Source of the DNA: Clostridia bacterium
Lineage (GTDB): Bacteria; Bacillota; Clostridia; Oscillospirales; Acutalibacteraceae
Reading direction: 5' to 3'
NCBI GenBank assembly: GCA_017537365.1
Contig: JAFYKZ010000010.1
Span: 89,207-153,206 of the forward strand
Length of the DNA: 64,000 nucleotides
The notes under the pieces were generated by a model. That model was not told where the DNA came from and searched no databases. It saw nothing but the letters and a program-made list of their open reading frames with translations. The position numbers and the translations under genes were made by a program. Positions within the stretch are counted from its first letter, which is position 1, and each line of letters opens with the position of its first letter. Shown here piece after piece: positions 17,426 to 26,182 of this stretch.

Positions 17426-19060
17426 ATGGAAAATAAAAATTTAGAAACAGAAGTTATAAAAACCGAAAACCTAAAAAAAGCCAAAAAATCTCCTAAACAA
17501 AAACTTATTAAAAATCAGGCTTTTTTGAAAAGAGGTAGCTTTTCATTAGCAATAACCGCCACAGTTATTATAGGTGCTATTGTGCTTAATATTTTGGTTG
17601 GAGCATTAGCTAACCGCTTTAACCTTGAATTTGATATGACCTCCGATAAGGTTAACACTATAAGTGATGATAATATTGATTTTATTAAGAACAAGGTTAA
17701 GGATGAAATTACTATCACTATGTGTGCCACTGAGGACGATTATGTTGGTGGCTATATGGCATACTATGCTCAGCAATACAATGTAACCGAAAGCCAGACC
17801 GACGCTGAATATTATAAGCAAACCATTAGTCTTATAGAAAAATACCGCGATTATAACCGCAAAATCAAGGTTCAGTTTTTAGATACTCAGTCCACCGAGT
17901 TTGCTGATATAAGCGCTAAATATTCTGATATAACCTTAAACTATGGCGATATTTTAGTATCAGCAAAAATAAACGACACCGAGCGTTTCAGAAAAATAGG
18001 CTTTACCGATATTTACGAGCTTTATGAGGACCAGTCCTACGCGGCTTACGGATATACCGTATCTTCAATATCAGGTAACAATATCGAAACCTCGCTCACC
18101 AGCGCTATTTCCTATGTTATCAGTAACGAGGATAAATATATCGCATTGCTTACCGGTCATTCCGCTAAGGATTATACCGAAAATTACAAAAAGCTTTTAG
18201 AGCAAAACAACTATAATGTTGAGGTTATTGACGATAATATTATAAACTCAATAAACAACAAATACGATGCAGTTGTTATTGCCGCTCCAAATGAGGACTT
18301 TTTAGGTAACGAAATTGTTGCTTTAAACAACTTCTTAAACAATTCAGGCAAGTTAGATAAAGGTCTTATATACTTTGCAAATGCTTCTAACCCCTATTTG
18401 CCAAACTTCTCGGATTTCTTAGCAGAATGGGGTATCGGTGTTGAAGAAGGAATATTGTTCGAGCCTGATGCCAACAACCATATTCCTGAGAAAAACACCT
18501 GTTTAGCATCTGCTTCATCAGGAAATGATGATATAACAAGCGACCTCAACTTCTGTATAACAGGTTATAATGTTCCTCTTACTCCTTTGTTTGAGTCAAA
18601 ACGCGATATAACCGTTACAAGTCTGGTTGAAACCTCAGATACAGTTGTTGCCGCTCCTCTTGGAACAAAAGAAGGCTGGAACGGACACGACCAGTATACA
18701 GGCAAAACCTATTCAACCGTTATTCAGTCGGTTTACTCTGATTATGACAACAGCGGCGATGTTAGTGTTGCAATCCAAAGCTATGTTATGGCATTCAGCA
18801 GTACCGAATTTATAAATTCTGAATATCTCGAATATTCCGATGTTTCTAATAAAAACATTTCTTTGGCAGTAACCGAACGCGCAGCTCTCGCTGAGGACAC
18901 CGGCATTTCATTTGCAACCAAGCAAATAACTACCGAAAGCTTTGCCGATAAGGTAACCGAATCCGCAGTTAGCGTTATTAAATGGATTTTTGTTATCATT
19001 ATCCCGATAGGTATTATCGCTGCCGCCATTTTCGTTTATATTAAGAGAAGGAACGCATAA
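17426..19060 (+). CDS. GldG-like ABC transporter auxiliary protein
   Basis: 544 aa. A transmembrane segment near residues 38-62, a large extracytoplasmic region (DISAKYSDITLNYGDILVSA; ALLTGHSAKDYTENYKKLLEQNNYNVEVI; KLDKGLIYFANASNPYLPNFSDFL) of the GldG/IFT52-like ABC auxiliary type, and a C-terminal transmembrane helix ending KRRNA. The start is ATG 17426 with AAAGGAGG at 17410-17417; a longer in-frame ATG at 17402 overlaps the previous gene. In Bacteroidetes GldG belongs to the gliding/secretion ABC complex; here the role is unknown. Confidence 0.82.
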   Translation: MENKNLETEVIKTENLKKAKKSPKQKLIKNQAFLKRGSFSLAITATVIIGAIVLNILVGALANRFNLEFDMTSDKVNTISDDNIDFIKNKVKDEITITMCATEDDYVGGYMAYYAQQYNVTESQTDAEYYKQTISLIEKYRDYNRKIKVQFLDTQSTEFADISAKYSDITLNYGDILVSAKINDTERFRKIGFTDIYELYEDQSYAAYGYTVSSISGNNIETSLTSAISYVISNEDKYIALLTGHSAKDYTENYKKLLEQNNYNVEVIDDNIINSINNKYDAVVIAAPNEDFLGNEIVALNNFLNNSGKLDKGLIYFANASNPYLPNFSDFLAEWGIGVEEGILFEPDANNHIPEKNTCLASASSGNDDITSDLNFCITGYNVPLTPLFESKRDITVTSLVETSDTVVAAPLGTKEGWNGHDQYTGKTYSTVIQSVYSDYDNSGDVSVAIQSYVMAFSSTEFINSEYLEYSDVSNKNISLAVTERAALAEDTGISFATKQITTESFADKVTESAVSVIKWIFVIIIPIGIIAAAIFVYIKRRNA

Positions 19061-19063
19061 TTT

Positions 19064-20623
19064 ATGAATAATATTCCCGAAAAGGATAATTTGCCGTTAG
19101 AAGAGGAATCTACCGTTTTTTCGGCTCCTACTACAAACGACAAAGATAAAAAGAAATTAAACAAATCAAAAAAAAGGCTTCCCATAGCAATAATTAGTAT
19201 CTGCCTTGTTGCCGCCTTAATCGGCGGCACTGTGGCTGTTATAAAACTAATTCCTGAAAAGACGGATGACACAACCTCAACCCCTGCCGTTAGCGATATT
19301 GAGGTTTTAAAGCTTTCAAGCGATAATTTTAAAACCGTTTCGGTTAAAAACAGTAACGGTCTTTTCAAGCTATATTCCAAAACCGAAAAAAATGAGAGTG
19401 ATGAAACCTCGTCTGTTAGTTGGTTTATGGATGGATATAAAGAAGGTCTTTTAAGCAGTCAGAGTATTCAGTCGGTAGCTGATGCGGTTTCAACCATTTC
19501 AGCTTCCCGCGAAATAACAACTAAATCTGCTACCGCTTGCGGACTTGATAAGCCTATCATAAAAGCCGATGTTACTGATAATAAAGATAATCAGTTCTCA
19601 GTTTTAATAGGTAATGAATCACCCGACAAAAGCGGATATTATCTAAAACTTTCAAATAAAGAAAAGATTTATGTTGTTGATAGCTCTGTTAAGGAAAGCC
19701 TTGATTTTACTCCTGTTTCCTTAGCAAATACCGATATTATACCCGCTTTTGATACTCAAAGTGTTTCCTCTGAGTATAAGAGCGAAGATGGAACTCTTTT
19801 CCTTTGTGATAAATTAACCCTAACCGGTAAAAACTTCTCAAAGCCCTTGGTTTTAGAGAAATATGATGACGAGGTTTTAGCTCAATATGTATCCTTTAAG
19901 ATAACCTCGCCTTCAAATAGAATTGCCGATAATACAGAGGATATAATAACCGCATTTTCAGGCGGTATTTCGGTTATAGGTGCTTATTCGTTAGATGTTA
20001 ACCCCTCAACCATTAAGGCTTTGGGACTTGATAATCCCGATTTAACCGCAAAAATGGAGATAGCAGGAAAATCGCTGACCTATAAATTCAAGCTTCAACC
20101 CGATGGTAATTATGCCGCTATTTACGATGGCGCAGAGCTTGTTAAACAGGTGCTTCCCGATTCTATTCCATTTATAAAACACCAAACCTCTGATTATTAT
20201 GCCGATTTTGTTTGCTTTAACAATATCAATGATTTAGAAGGCTTTACCTTTAAATCAGGCGATACCACTCACTTCTTCTCAATAAAAGCTAATCCCGACG
20301 AAGATGCTGAGGATAGCTATATTATAAATTATAATGGTAAAACTCTTAAATCGCTTCCTTTCCAGGATTTCTACGAAAAATGCATTTTGCTTTCTTGCTC
20401 AGATTACACTATTGATAATGTAAAGGGCGATGCAGAATATAGCATTATATTCCATTTTAAAGATGAAATCGGAAACGACCAAAAAATAGAGTTTATTAAA
20501 TATAGCGCAACAAAGTATCAATATTTCGTTGACGGCGAGGCTATGGGCAAAATTTCTGTATCTTCTTTAAAGAGTCTCGAAAACAATTTAAATGATATGC
20601 TTAAAAACCAAAAAGCAAAATAA
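19064..20623 (+). CDS. DUF4340 domain membrane protein
   Basis: 519 aa: a cytoplasmic acidic start, one transmembrane segment (about 40-66, RLPIAIISICLVAALIGGTVAVIKL), then an extracytoplasmic region with DUF4340-type repeats (WFMDGYKEGLLSSQSIQSVADAVSTISASREI; ACGLDKPIIKADVTDNKDNQFSVLIGNESPDKSGYYLKL; ALGLDNPDLTAKMEI). It lies three bases after the GldG-like gene and completes the four-gene unit. DUF4340 proteins are regularly found beside GldFG-type transporters, probably as extracytoplasmic partners. Confidence 0.82.
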   Translation: MNNIPEKDNLPLEEESTVFSAPTTNDKDKKKLNKSKKRLPIAIISICLVAALIGGTVAVIKLIPEKTDDTTSTPAVSDIEVLKLSSDNFKTVSVKNSNGLFKLYSKTEKNESDETSSVSWFMDGYKEGLLSSQSIQSVADAVSTISASREITTKSATACGLDKPIIKADVTDNKDNQFSVLIGNESPDKSGYYLKLSNKEKIYVVDSSVKESLDFTPVSLANTDIIPAFDTQSVSSEYKSEDGTLFLCDKLTLTGKNFSKPLVLEKYDDEVLAQYVSFKITSPSNRIADNTEDIITAFSGGISVIGAYSLDVNPSTIKALGLDNPDLTAKMEIAGKSLTYKFKLQPDGNYAAIYDGAELVKQVLPDSIPFIKHQTSDYYADFVCFNNINDLEGFTFKSGDTTHFFSIKANPDEDAEDSYIINYNGKTLKSLPFQDFYEKCILLSCSDYTIDNVKGDAEYSIIFHFKDEIGNDQKIEFIKYSATKYQYFVDGEAMGKISVSSLKSLENNLNDMLKNQKAK

Positions 20624-20630
20624 ATTATAA

Positions 20631-20659
20631 TTGACTTAATTAAACTTTTAGTGTATAAT
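20631..20659 (+). promoter_or_regulatory. Promoter of the FAD-protein/ECF unit
   Basis: TTGACT (20631-20636), a 17-base spacer and TATAAT (20654-20659); start expected near 20666. Confidence 0.8.
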
Positions 20660-20672
20660 TATAAAGCAGTAG

Positions 20673-20706
20673 GGACTGCATTTTCCGAATTGAAAATGCA
20701 GTCCTA
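20673..20706 (+). terminator. Leader terminator-like hairpin before the FAD protein gene
   Basis: GGACTGCATTTTC pairs perfectly with GAAAATGCAGTCC (13 pairs, loop CGAATT) and is followed by TATTTTTG. It begins about seven bases after the predicted transcript start, so it either attenuates the gene or yields a very short RNA. Confidence 0.75.
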
Positions 20707-20743
20707 TTTTTGCGCGTTTAAAAATAAAAAAAGGATGATTTGT

Positions 20744-22123
20744 ATGGCTGATTTAAGAAAATACGATGTTGCCATAATTGGTGGCGGTATAGGCGGCTTA
20801 ATGGCGGCTTACAGACTAAAAGAAAATTCTCCCGAATTAAAAATTGTTATAACCGAGCGAGGCAACACCTTAGAAAAACGTTTTTGCCCCGCAGGAAGAA
20901 ACAAAACCTGTATTCACTGTAAGCATTGTAGTATAACAAGCGGTTTTGCAGGTGCAGGTGCTTTTTCAGACGGTAAATTCAATTTAGGAACTGCCTATGG
21001 CGGAACATTGGGAGAAGAACTCGGCGATACTCTTGCTAATAAGTATATCGACGAGGTTGATGAAATCCTTAAAAAATACTGTACCTCAGGCGAACCTAAG
21101 GTATATAAATCAAACGACGAGTTAAAGCTTAAATGTCTTCAAAACAATCTCAGACTACTTGATATGAACGTTAAACATTTAGGCACTGATAAAAACTTTA
21201 TAACTATGCAAAACCTCATAAAAGCCATAGAAGAATCAGGGGTTGATACTTTAAGCTTTTATGACTGCGAAACGGTAGAAAAATCGGGCGAAAATTATAT
21301 ATTGAATTATACAAACGGCGAAAAAATCGAAGCTTCTAAAATCATTATCGCAACAGGTAGAGGCGGCTCTAATTTCGTTGCAAACTTCTGCCGCGACTTT
21401 AATGTTAAAATGAGTTCTAACCATATTGATATCGGCGTCAGAGTTGAGATGAAGGATATTATTTGGAAAGAGTTTTCGGATAAAATTTATGAGCCTAAAA
21501 TTCTTTATAAAACCAAAACCTTTGAAGACCGTTGCCGTATGTTCTGTTTTAACAAGGGCGGTCTTGTTTCTGCCGAGAATAACCACGGAATTATAACCGC
21601 TAACGGTCATTCTTATGCTGACGACGATAAGAAAACCGATAACTGCAACTTTGCAATTCTTTCGAGCATTCGTTTCACCGAGCCTTTTAATCAACCAACC
21701 GAATATGCCGAAAATATTTCAAGACTCGCTAATATGATAGGCAACGGAAATGTTATAGTTCAGCGTTTCGGTGATTTGGTAAGAGGCAGAAGAACAAACG
21801 AACACCGCTTAGGTCAAAACACCGTTGAGCCAACCTTAAAGGCAACCGCAGGTGATATTTCGCTCGTTCTTCCCCACCGAATTTTAACCAATATTATCGA
21901 AACCATATATGCTCTTGATAAGGTGGCGCCAGGTACCGCTAATGACGATACCTTGCTCTACGGATGCGAAAGTAAATATTACTCTATCCGTCCTCACTTT
22001 ATGAATAATGAATTTGAGCTTACCGACGGAGTTTATATTATCGGAGACGGTTCAGGTATCTGCCGAGGTCTTTCTCAGTCGGGTGCTATGGGTATCTATG
22101 TTGCAGATTGCATAACAAAATAA
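20744..22123 (+). CDS. FAD-dependent oxidoreductase (uncharacterised FAD-dependent dehydrogenase family)
   Basis: 459 aa. N-terminal dinucleotide-binding motif IIGGGIGGLMAAYRL; a cysteine-rich block (CPAGRNKTCIHCKHCSITSGFAGAGAFSDGKFN) characteristic of this family; IIATGRGGSNFV; and the C-terminal GVYIIGDGSGICRGLSQSGAMGIYVAD that closes the FAD site. The substrate is unknown. The start is ATG 20744 with AAGGATG; an upstream in-frame start at 20651 lies within the promoter and is rejected. It is followed after 11 bases by an ECF S component and probably co-transcribed with it. Confidence 0.88.
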   Translation: MADLRKYDVAIIGGGIGGLMAAYRLKENSPELKIVITERGNTLEKRFCPAGRNKTCIHCKHCSITSGFAGAGAFSDGKFNLGTAYGGTLGEELGDTLANKYIDEVDEILKKYCTSGEPKVYKSNDELKLKCLQNNLRLLDMNVKHLGTDKNFITMQNLIKAIEESGVDTLSFYDCETVEKSGENYILNYTNGEKIEASKIIIATGRGGSNFVANFCRDFNVKMSSNHIDIGVRVEMKDIIWKEFSDKIYEPKILYKTKTFEDRCRMFCFNKGGLVSAENNHGIITANGHSYADDDKKTDNCNFAILSSIRFTEPFNQPTEYAENISRLANMIGNGNVIVQRFGDLVRGRRTNEHRLGQNTVEPTLKATAGDISLVLPHRILTNIIETIYALDKVAPGTANDDTLLYGCESKYYSIRPHFMNNEFELTDGVYIIGDGSGICRGLSQSGAMGIYVADCITK

Positions 22124-22134
22124 GGTGAACTTTT

Positions 22135-22635
22135 ATGAATAATAAAACCAGAAAAATAGTTATGACCGCATTGATAGCTTCTCTTACCTGCGTGGCAACA
22201 ATGGTTATTAAAATCCCATCTCATAACGGATATATAAATCTTGGCGACAGTATCGTATTAATCGCAGGTTGGATGCTTTCTGCTTCATACGGTTTTCTCG
22301 CCGCAGGTCTAGGCTCCGCGCTTGCCGATTTACTTGCAGGATATATAACCTATGCGCCGGCAACATTTATAATCAAAGGTCTTATGGCGCTTATCGCGTT
22401 TTACGGTTTCAAGCTTATAAACAAAAAGCTTGGAACCTTAAGTTCCAGAATTATAAGCGGTATTTTAGCCGAGTTTATTATGATAACAGGTTATTTTGTT
22501 TTTGACGGATGTTTGTACGGATTTATACCAACAATCGCAACTATTCCTGCAAGCTGTGTTCAAGGTGCTGCCGGTTTAATCGTCGGAGTTATACTAATCA
22601 AAATATTTGAAAAAAGCAAAATATCATTAGATTGA
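22135..22635 (+). CDS. ECF transporter S component
   Basis: A 166-aa membrane protein with five to six hydrophobic helices. It shows GYINLGDSIVLIAGW, AAGLGSALADLLAGYITYAPATFIIKGLMALI, typical of the substrate-binding S subunits of energy-coupling-factor vitamin transporters. The vitamin is not identifiable, and the shared ATPase/T module is not in the window. AAGGTG precedes the ATG. Confidence 0.82.
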   Translation: MNNKTRKIVMTALIASLTCVATMVIKIPSHNGYINLGDSIVLIAGWMLSASYGFLAAGLGSALADLLAGYITYAPATFIIKGLMALIAFYGFKLINKKLGTLSSRIISGILAEFIMITGYFVFDGCLYGFIPTIATIPASCVQGAAGLIVGVILIKIFEKSKISLD

Positions 22636-22650
22636 AATTAAATTGATTGT

Positions 22651-22735
22651 TTTGTAGGGGATGGCGTTTATCGACATCCCGTTTAGTACGATATTAGCTT
22701 GCGGTGCGTAGAGGGCCTCGGCACCCCTCCCCTAC
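22651..22735 (+). repeat. Dispersed GTAGGG/CCCTAC inverted repeat, copy 2
   Basis: Ends GTAGGGG and CCCCTAC; the left half matches copy 1 (GGGGATGGCG..CATCCCGTT). Confidence 0.65.
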
Positions 22736-22756
22736 TATAAAACTAAAAATATATAC

Positions 22757-22786
22757 AAAAAGCGGAGTGAAATCACTCCGCTTTTG
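22757..22786. terminator. Bidirectional terminator
   Basis: AAAAGCGGAGTGA pairs with TCACTCCGCTTTT. The right arm also encodes the last codons and stop of the minus-strand esterase. It terminates both converging units. Confidence 0.85.
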
Positions 22787-23420
22787 CATTCGATAATATC
22801 CATTTTAATGTTTGCTCTGAAAATGCCAGATTCCACGAATCGTGCCCCACACCCTCATACAAATCATATTTAAAGTTTGGATTTATTTCCTTTAATTTTT
22901 CTATCATCTCAATGGTTTGATGAGGAGAAACAACATCATCCGCTAAACCGTGAAAAGTCCAGATAGGCATTTTAAGAGTTTGGGCATTCCATGCCATACC
23001 GCCACCGCAACAAGGTGCAATCGCCGCAAACAAATCAGGATATGCCATAGCGGTATACCAAGTTCCAAATCCACCCATACTTAAACCGCAAAGGTAAATT
23101 CTATTAGTATCACCCGAAAATTTAACAATCATTTCATCAATAAATTTTTTGATGCTTTCTATTTTGGCAACCCAAAAAGAATTCAAAGGACATTGCGGCA
23201 TTATAAGAATAGCATCCTCAAAATTTGTATCATTTACGATTTTAGAAAAACCGTGAACCATAACCTTTTCTAATTCTTCGCCGCCGTTTCCGCGTTCACC
23301 TGCACCATGAAGTTGAATTAACAATGCAGGATTTGAGCTTATATTATCAGGAATAAACGCAATAAATGGAAAAACGTTTTCGTTTCCCGCTTGTTTTATA
23401 ATTTTCATAATAATCACCAT
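22773..23420 (-). CDS. Alpha/beta hydrolase (carboxylesterase/dienelactone-hydrolase-like)
   Basis: 215 aa. The fold shows LLIQLHGAGERGNGG (oxyanion loop), the nucleophile elbow GLSMGGFGTW, an acid residue in HGLADDVVSP and the histidine in EGVGHDSWN, so the triad is complete. It has no signal peptide and so acts in the cytoplasm, probably on a small ester. The exact start is uncertain: ATG 23420, GTG 23417 and ATG 23408 are all in frame after AAAGGA. Its 3' end lies inside the terminator hairpin. Confidence 0.85.
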   Translation of the reverse strand: MVIIMKIIKQAGNENVFPFIAFIPDNISSNPALLIQLHGAGERGNGGEELEKVMVHGFSKIVNDTNFEDAILIMPQCPLNSFWVAKIESIKKFIDEMIVKFSGDTNRIYLCGLSMGGFGTWYTAMAYPDLFAAIAPCCGGGMAWNAQTLKMPIWTFHGLADDVVSPHQTIEMIEKLKEINPNFKYDLYEGVGHDSWNLAFSEQTLKWILSNAKAE

Positions 23421-23573
23421 ATCCTTTCTTAAACACGAAATGAAAGTGGCACGCTTTCTATATTTTATCAGCTAGTTTTTAAACCAAATACTTCTTTCAT
23501 ATTATAACTCGGCCAAACAAAAAAGTAAATACAAAAATACTAATAACTATCAAGATTATCAAATCAACTATAC

Positions 23574-23602
23574 TTGACGGGATGAATAAATTATGTTATA
23601 AT
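23574..23602 (+). promoter_or_regulatory. Promoter of ktrB-ktrA
   Basis: TTGACG (23574-23579), a 17-base spacer, TATAAT (23597-23602). Confidence 0.75.
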
Positions 23603-23623
23603 TTAGAAAAATATAGTAATATT

Positions 23624-23668
23624 AAAAGGAGCTAGCTGTCTGTAGAGAAAAAGGGCTCCTTTTGTTTT
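23624..23668 (+). terminator. Leader hairpin/attenuator before ktrB
   Basis: AAAAGGAGC (23624-23632) pairs with GCTCCTTTT (23655-23663) around a 22-base loop, followed by GTTTT. It lies about 15 bases after the predicted transcript start, inside the leader of a potassium-uptake gene. Confidence 0.6.
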
Positions 23669-23697
23669 ATAGTAAAAAAATGGGATGATTGAAATCT

Positions 23698-25056
23698 ATG
23701 AAAAAGCAACGGCACTTAATATCAACAACGCATATTATATTGCTAAGCTTCTTAATCGCAATACTAATAGGCTCTATATTGCTTTGCCTGCCGATAAGCT
23801 CGGCTGACGGAAAATTCACTCCGTTTTTAGATGCTCTTTTTACCGCAACAACCTCAACCTGTGTTACAGGGTTGGTTGTAACTCCAACCGTTTCTTCCTG
23901 GAGTGTTTTCGGGCAGGTTGTTATTCTTCTGTTAATTCAAATCGGCGGTCTCGGAGTTATAACAATAATGTCGGGCTTGATGATACTTCTTCATAAAAAA
24001 ATGGGTATCGGGGACCGACTTCTTTTGCAAGACGCTTTTAACCTTAATTCCCTTTCGGGACTGGTTAGATTTGTTAAAAGAGTTGTGTTGGGAACTTTTA
24101 TAATTGAAGGTCTGGGCGCGCTGTTTTATATGACGGTATTTGTTCCCGATTTTGGCGCAAAGGGAATTTGGATTTCGGTATTCACCTCGGTTTCGGCTTT
24201 TTGCAACGCAGGAATTGATATTATCGCCGAAAACAGTCTTTGTGATTACGCTTTAAATCCTATTGTTAATATCGTTACTTGTTTTCTTATAATTATGGGC
24301 GGTATCGGTTATATCGTTTGGTGGGATGTTTGGCTCACATTGAAAAAAGCTCCAACAAAAAAAGTTAAATTTCTACGGGACCTTTCGTTGCACAGTAAAA
24401 TAGCAATAACTGCAACTCTATTTTTAATATTTATAGGCGCGGCTTTAATTTTCATTTTTGAATACAACAATTCAAAAACAATGAGCAGTTATACCTTATT
24501 TGAAAAAATCCAAGCCTCTATATTCCAATCGGTTACAACAAGAACCGCAGGTTTCGCAACTCTACCCCAAGAAAACCTTACAAACGCTTCTTCTATCGTT
24601 TGTTTATTGCTAATGTTCATCGGCGGTTCTCCCGTTGGAACAGCAGGCGGTATAAAAACAGTTACATTTATTGTAATTATCGTGGCGGCGCTTTCCTCTA
24701 TTCGCAATAAGGAAGATACCGTATTATTTGGCAGACGCATTACAAAGCAAGCTGTTAGCAAAGCAGTAGCTGTAACCTTTATGTCCTTTTTCATTATGTT
24801 TGTTTCAACCATTTTGCTTTCTGCGGTTACAAATGCCTCAGCATTAGATGTTCTTTACGAAACCGTAAGCGCAACCGCAACGGTTGGACTAACAAGAAAT
24901 TTAACCGCTTCACTAGATAACATCGGCAAATTAATCATTATTTTTACAATGTATCTGGGCCGCGTTGGTCCTATATCGCTTGCTATTGCTTTTAGCAGCA
25001 AAAAACAAAATCAGAATATTATTAGAAATCCGGTAGAGGAAATTTGTGTTGGATAG
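23698..25056 (+). CDS. ktrB: Potassium uptake channel subunit KtrB (TrkH family)
   Basis: A 452-aa membrane protein with the four pore-loop repeats of the Trk/Ktr family: TTSTCVTGLVV, SVSAFCNAGIDI, VTTRTAGFATL and SATATVGLTRNL, each with the filter glycine. It brings K+ (with Na+ coupling in known members) into the cell. ATG 23698 is preferred; a TTG at 23689 would have its GGGA only a few bases away. The regulatory subunit gene starts 11 bases after its stop. Confidence 0.93.
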   Translation: MKKQRHLISTTHIILLSFLIAILIGSILLCLPISSADGKFTPFLDALFTATTSTCVTGLVVTPTVSSWSVFGQVVILLLIQIGGLGVITIMSGLMILLHKKMGIGDRLLLQDAFNLNSLSGLVRFVKRVVLGTFIIEGLGALFYMTVFVPDFGAKGIWISVFTSVSAFCNAGIDIIAENSLCDYALNPIVNIVTCFLIIMGGIGYIVWWDVWLTLKKAPTKKVKFLRDLSLHSKIAITATLFLIFIGAALIFIFEYNNSKTMSSYTLFEKIQASIFQSVTTRTAGFATLPQENLTNASSIVCLLLMFIGGSPVGTAGGIKTVTFIVIIVAALSSIRNKEDTVLFGRRITKQAVSKAVAVTFMSFFIMFVSTILLSAVTNASALDVLYETVSATATVGLTRNLTASLDNIGKLIIIFTMYLGRVGPISLAIAFSSKKQNQNIIRNPVEEICVG

Positions 25057-25067
25057 GGAGATTTATT

Positions 25068-25718
25068 ATGGGTATTAACAAATCTTATGCAGTTTTAGGT
25101 CTTGGCAGATACGGAAGAGCTGTTGCAGAAGAGCTTATAAACAACGGAGCGGAGGTTTTGGCGGTTGATATCGACCAAAACAATGTTAACAATGCTATTG
25201 AAACCTTACCTGTTTGCAAATGCGCCGATATCACCGAGCCCGAAACAATTAAGCGACTCGGTATTTCAAATATTGATGTTGTAATTATTGCAATGGCAAG
25301 CAACCTTGAAGCAAGTGTTATGGCGGTAACTCTTTGCAAGGAGGCGGGAGTTAAAACCGTTATTGTTAAATGCGGAAATGAAATGCATCAAAAGATTTTG
25401 AGCCGCGTTGGTGCGGATAAGGTGATTTTCCCCGAAAAAGAATCAGGAACACGACTTGCGAAAAATTTAATAACCTCAGGTTTTTCAGAAATGATTGAGC
25501 TGTCTGACGATGTTTCTATGGTGGAAATAAATATAAAGGATGAATGGGTTGGAAAAACCTTAATTGAATTAAGCTTGCGCAAAAAATATTCTGTTAATGT
25601 GGTTGCAGTTAAAAAAGGTGATGAAATAACTACAACTATTGACCCTGCCCTACCGCTTGAAAAGGGTATGGAGCTTATAGTTATTGCAAACACCTCTAAA
25701 TTACAAAAGTTAAAATAA
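25068..25718 (+). CDS. ktrA: Potassium uptake regulatory subunit KtrA (TrkA family)
   Basis: 216 aa. The N-terminal RCK/TrkA-N domain has YAVLGLGRYGRAVAEEL and VDIDQNN (nucleotide binding); the C-terminal TrkA-C domain (about 135-216) has WVGKTLIELSLRKKYSVNVVAVKK. It gates KtrB in response to bound nucleotide, and in Firmicutes often c-di-AMP at TrkA-C. GGGAG at 25056-25060 sets the start at 25068. Confidence 0.94.
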   Translation: MGINKSYAVLGLGRYGRAVAEELINNGAEVLAVDIDQNNVNNAIETLPVCKCADITEPETIKRLGISNIDVVIIAMASNLEASVMAVTLCKEAGVKTVIVKCGNEMHQKILSRVGADKVIFPEKESGTRLAKNLITSGFSEMIELSDDVSMVEINIKDEWVGKTLIELSLRKKYSVNVVAVKKGDEITTTIDPALPLEKGMELIVIANTSKLQKLK

Positions 25719-25733
25719 AGAAAGGTGAAGAAG

Positions 25734-26045
25734 ATGCTCTTAGTAAATACTGATTATATCACTGGTAAAGAATTTGAAATGTTAGGTCTTGTAAAGGGTA
25801 GCACTATACAATCAAAACATATTGGCAAAGATATTACCCAAAGCTTTAAAACCTTAGTTGGCGGTGAACTTAAAGCTTATAACGAAATGATGAGTGAAGC
25901 GCGCGCCCTTGCAACCAAAAGAATGGTTGCCGAAGCAGAAGCTATGGGTGCTGATGCTATTGTTAATATCAGATATGCCTCCTCGGCTGTTATGCAAGGT
26001 GCCGCCGAGGTTATTGCATACGGAACCGCAGTTAAATTTATTTAA
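25734..26045 (+). CDS. YbjQ/UPF0145 family protein
   Basis: 103 aa, the usual length of this family. The conserved blocks LVNTDYITGKEFEMLGLVKGSTI, AYNEMMSEARALATKRMVAEAEAMGADAIVNIRYASS and EVIAYGTAVKF place it in the putative heavy-metal-binding YbjQ family, which forms pentamers; the cellular role is unknown. The start is ATG 25734 (AGAAAGG eight bases upstream), not the in-frame GTG 25725. It follows ktrA by 15 bases and may be part of the same unit. Confidence 0.9.
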   Translation: MLLVNTDYITGKEFEMLGLVKGSTIQSKHIGKDITQSFKTLVGGELKAYNEMMSEARALATKRMVAEAEAMGADAIVNIRYASSAVMQGAAEVIAYGTAVKFI

Positions 26046-26072
26046 AAAATATTCGGTTTAAAATTTAATGCC

Positions 26073-26101
26073 AAAAGGCGAGGGATTCCCCCTCGCTTTT
26101 A
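26073..26101 (+). terminator. Intrinsic terminator after the ktr/YbjQ unit
   Basis: AAAAGGCGAGGG pairs with CCCTCGCTTTT. Confidence 0.8.
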
Positions 26102-26117
26102 TTGTTTTCAACATTTA

Positions 26118-26146
26118 TTGACTTTATAATTTATTTATACTATAAT
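26118..26146 (+). promoter_or_regulatory. Promoter of the anion permease
   Basis: TTGACT (26118-26123), a 17-base spacer, TATAAT (26141-26146). Transcription from here rules out the long in-frame start at 26102. Confidence 0.75.
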
Positions 26147-26182
26147 GAACGGGTTGTAAAATTTTTATCTGTTGGTGATATT

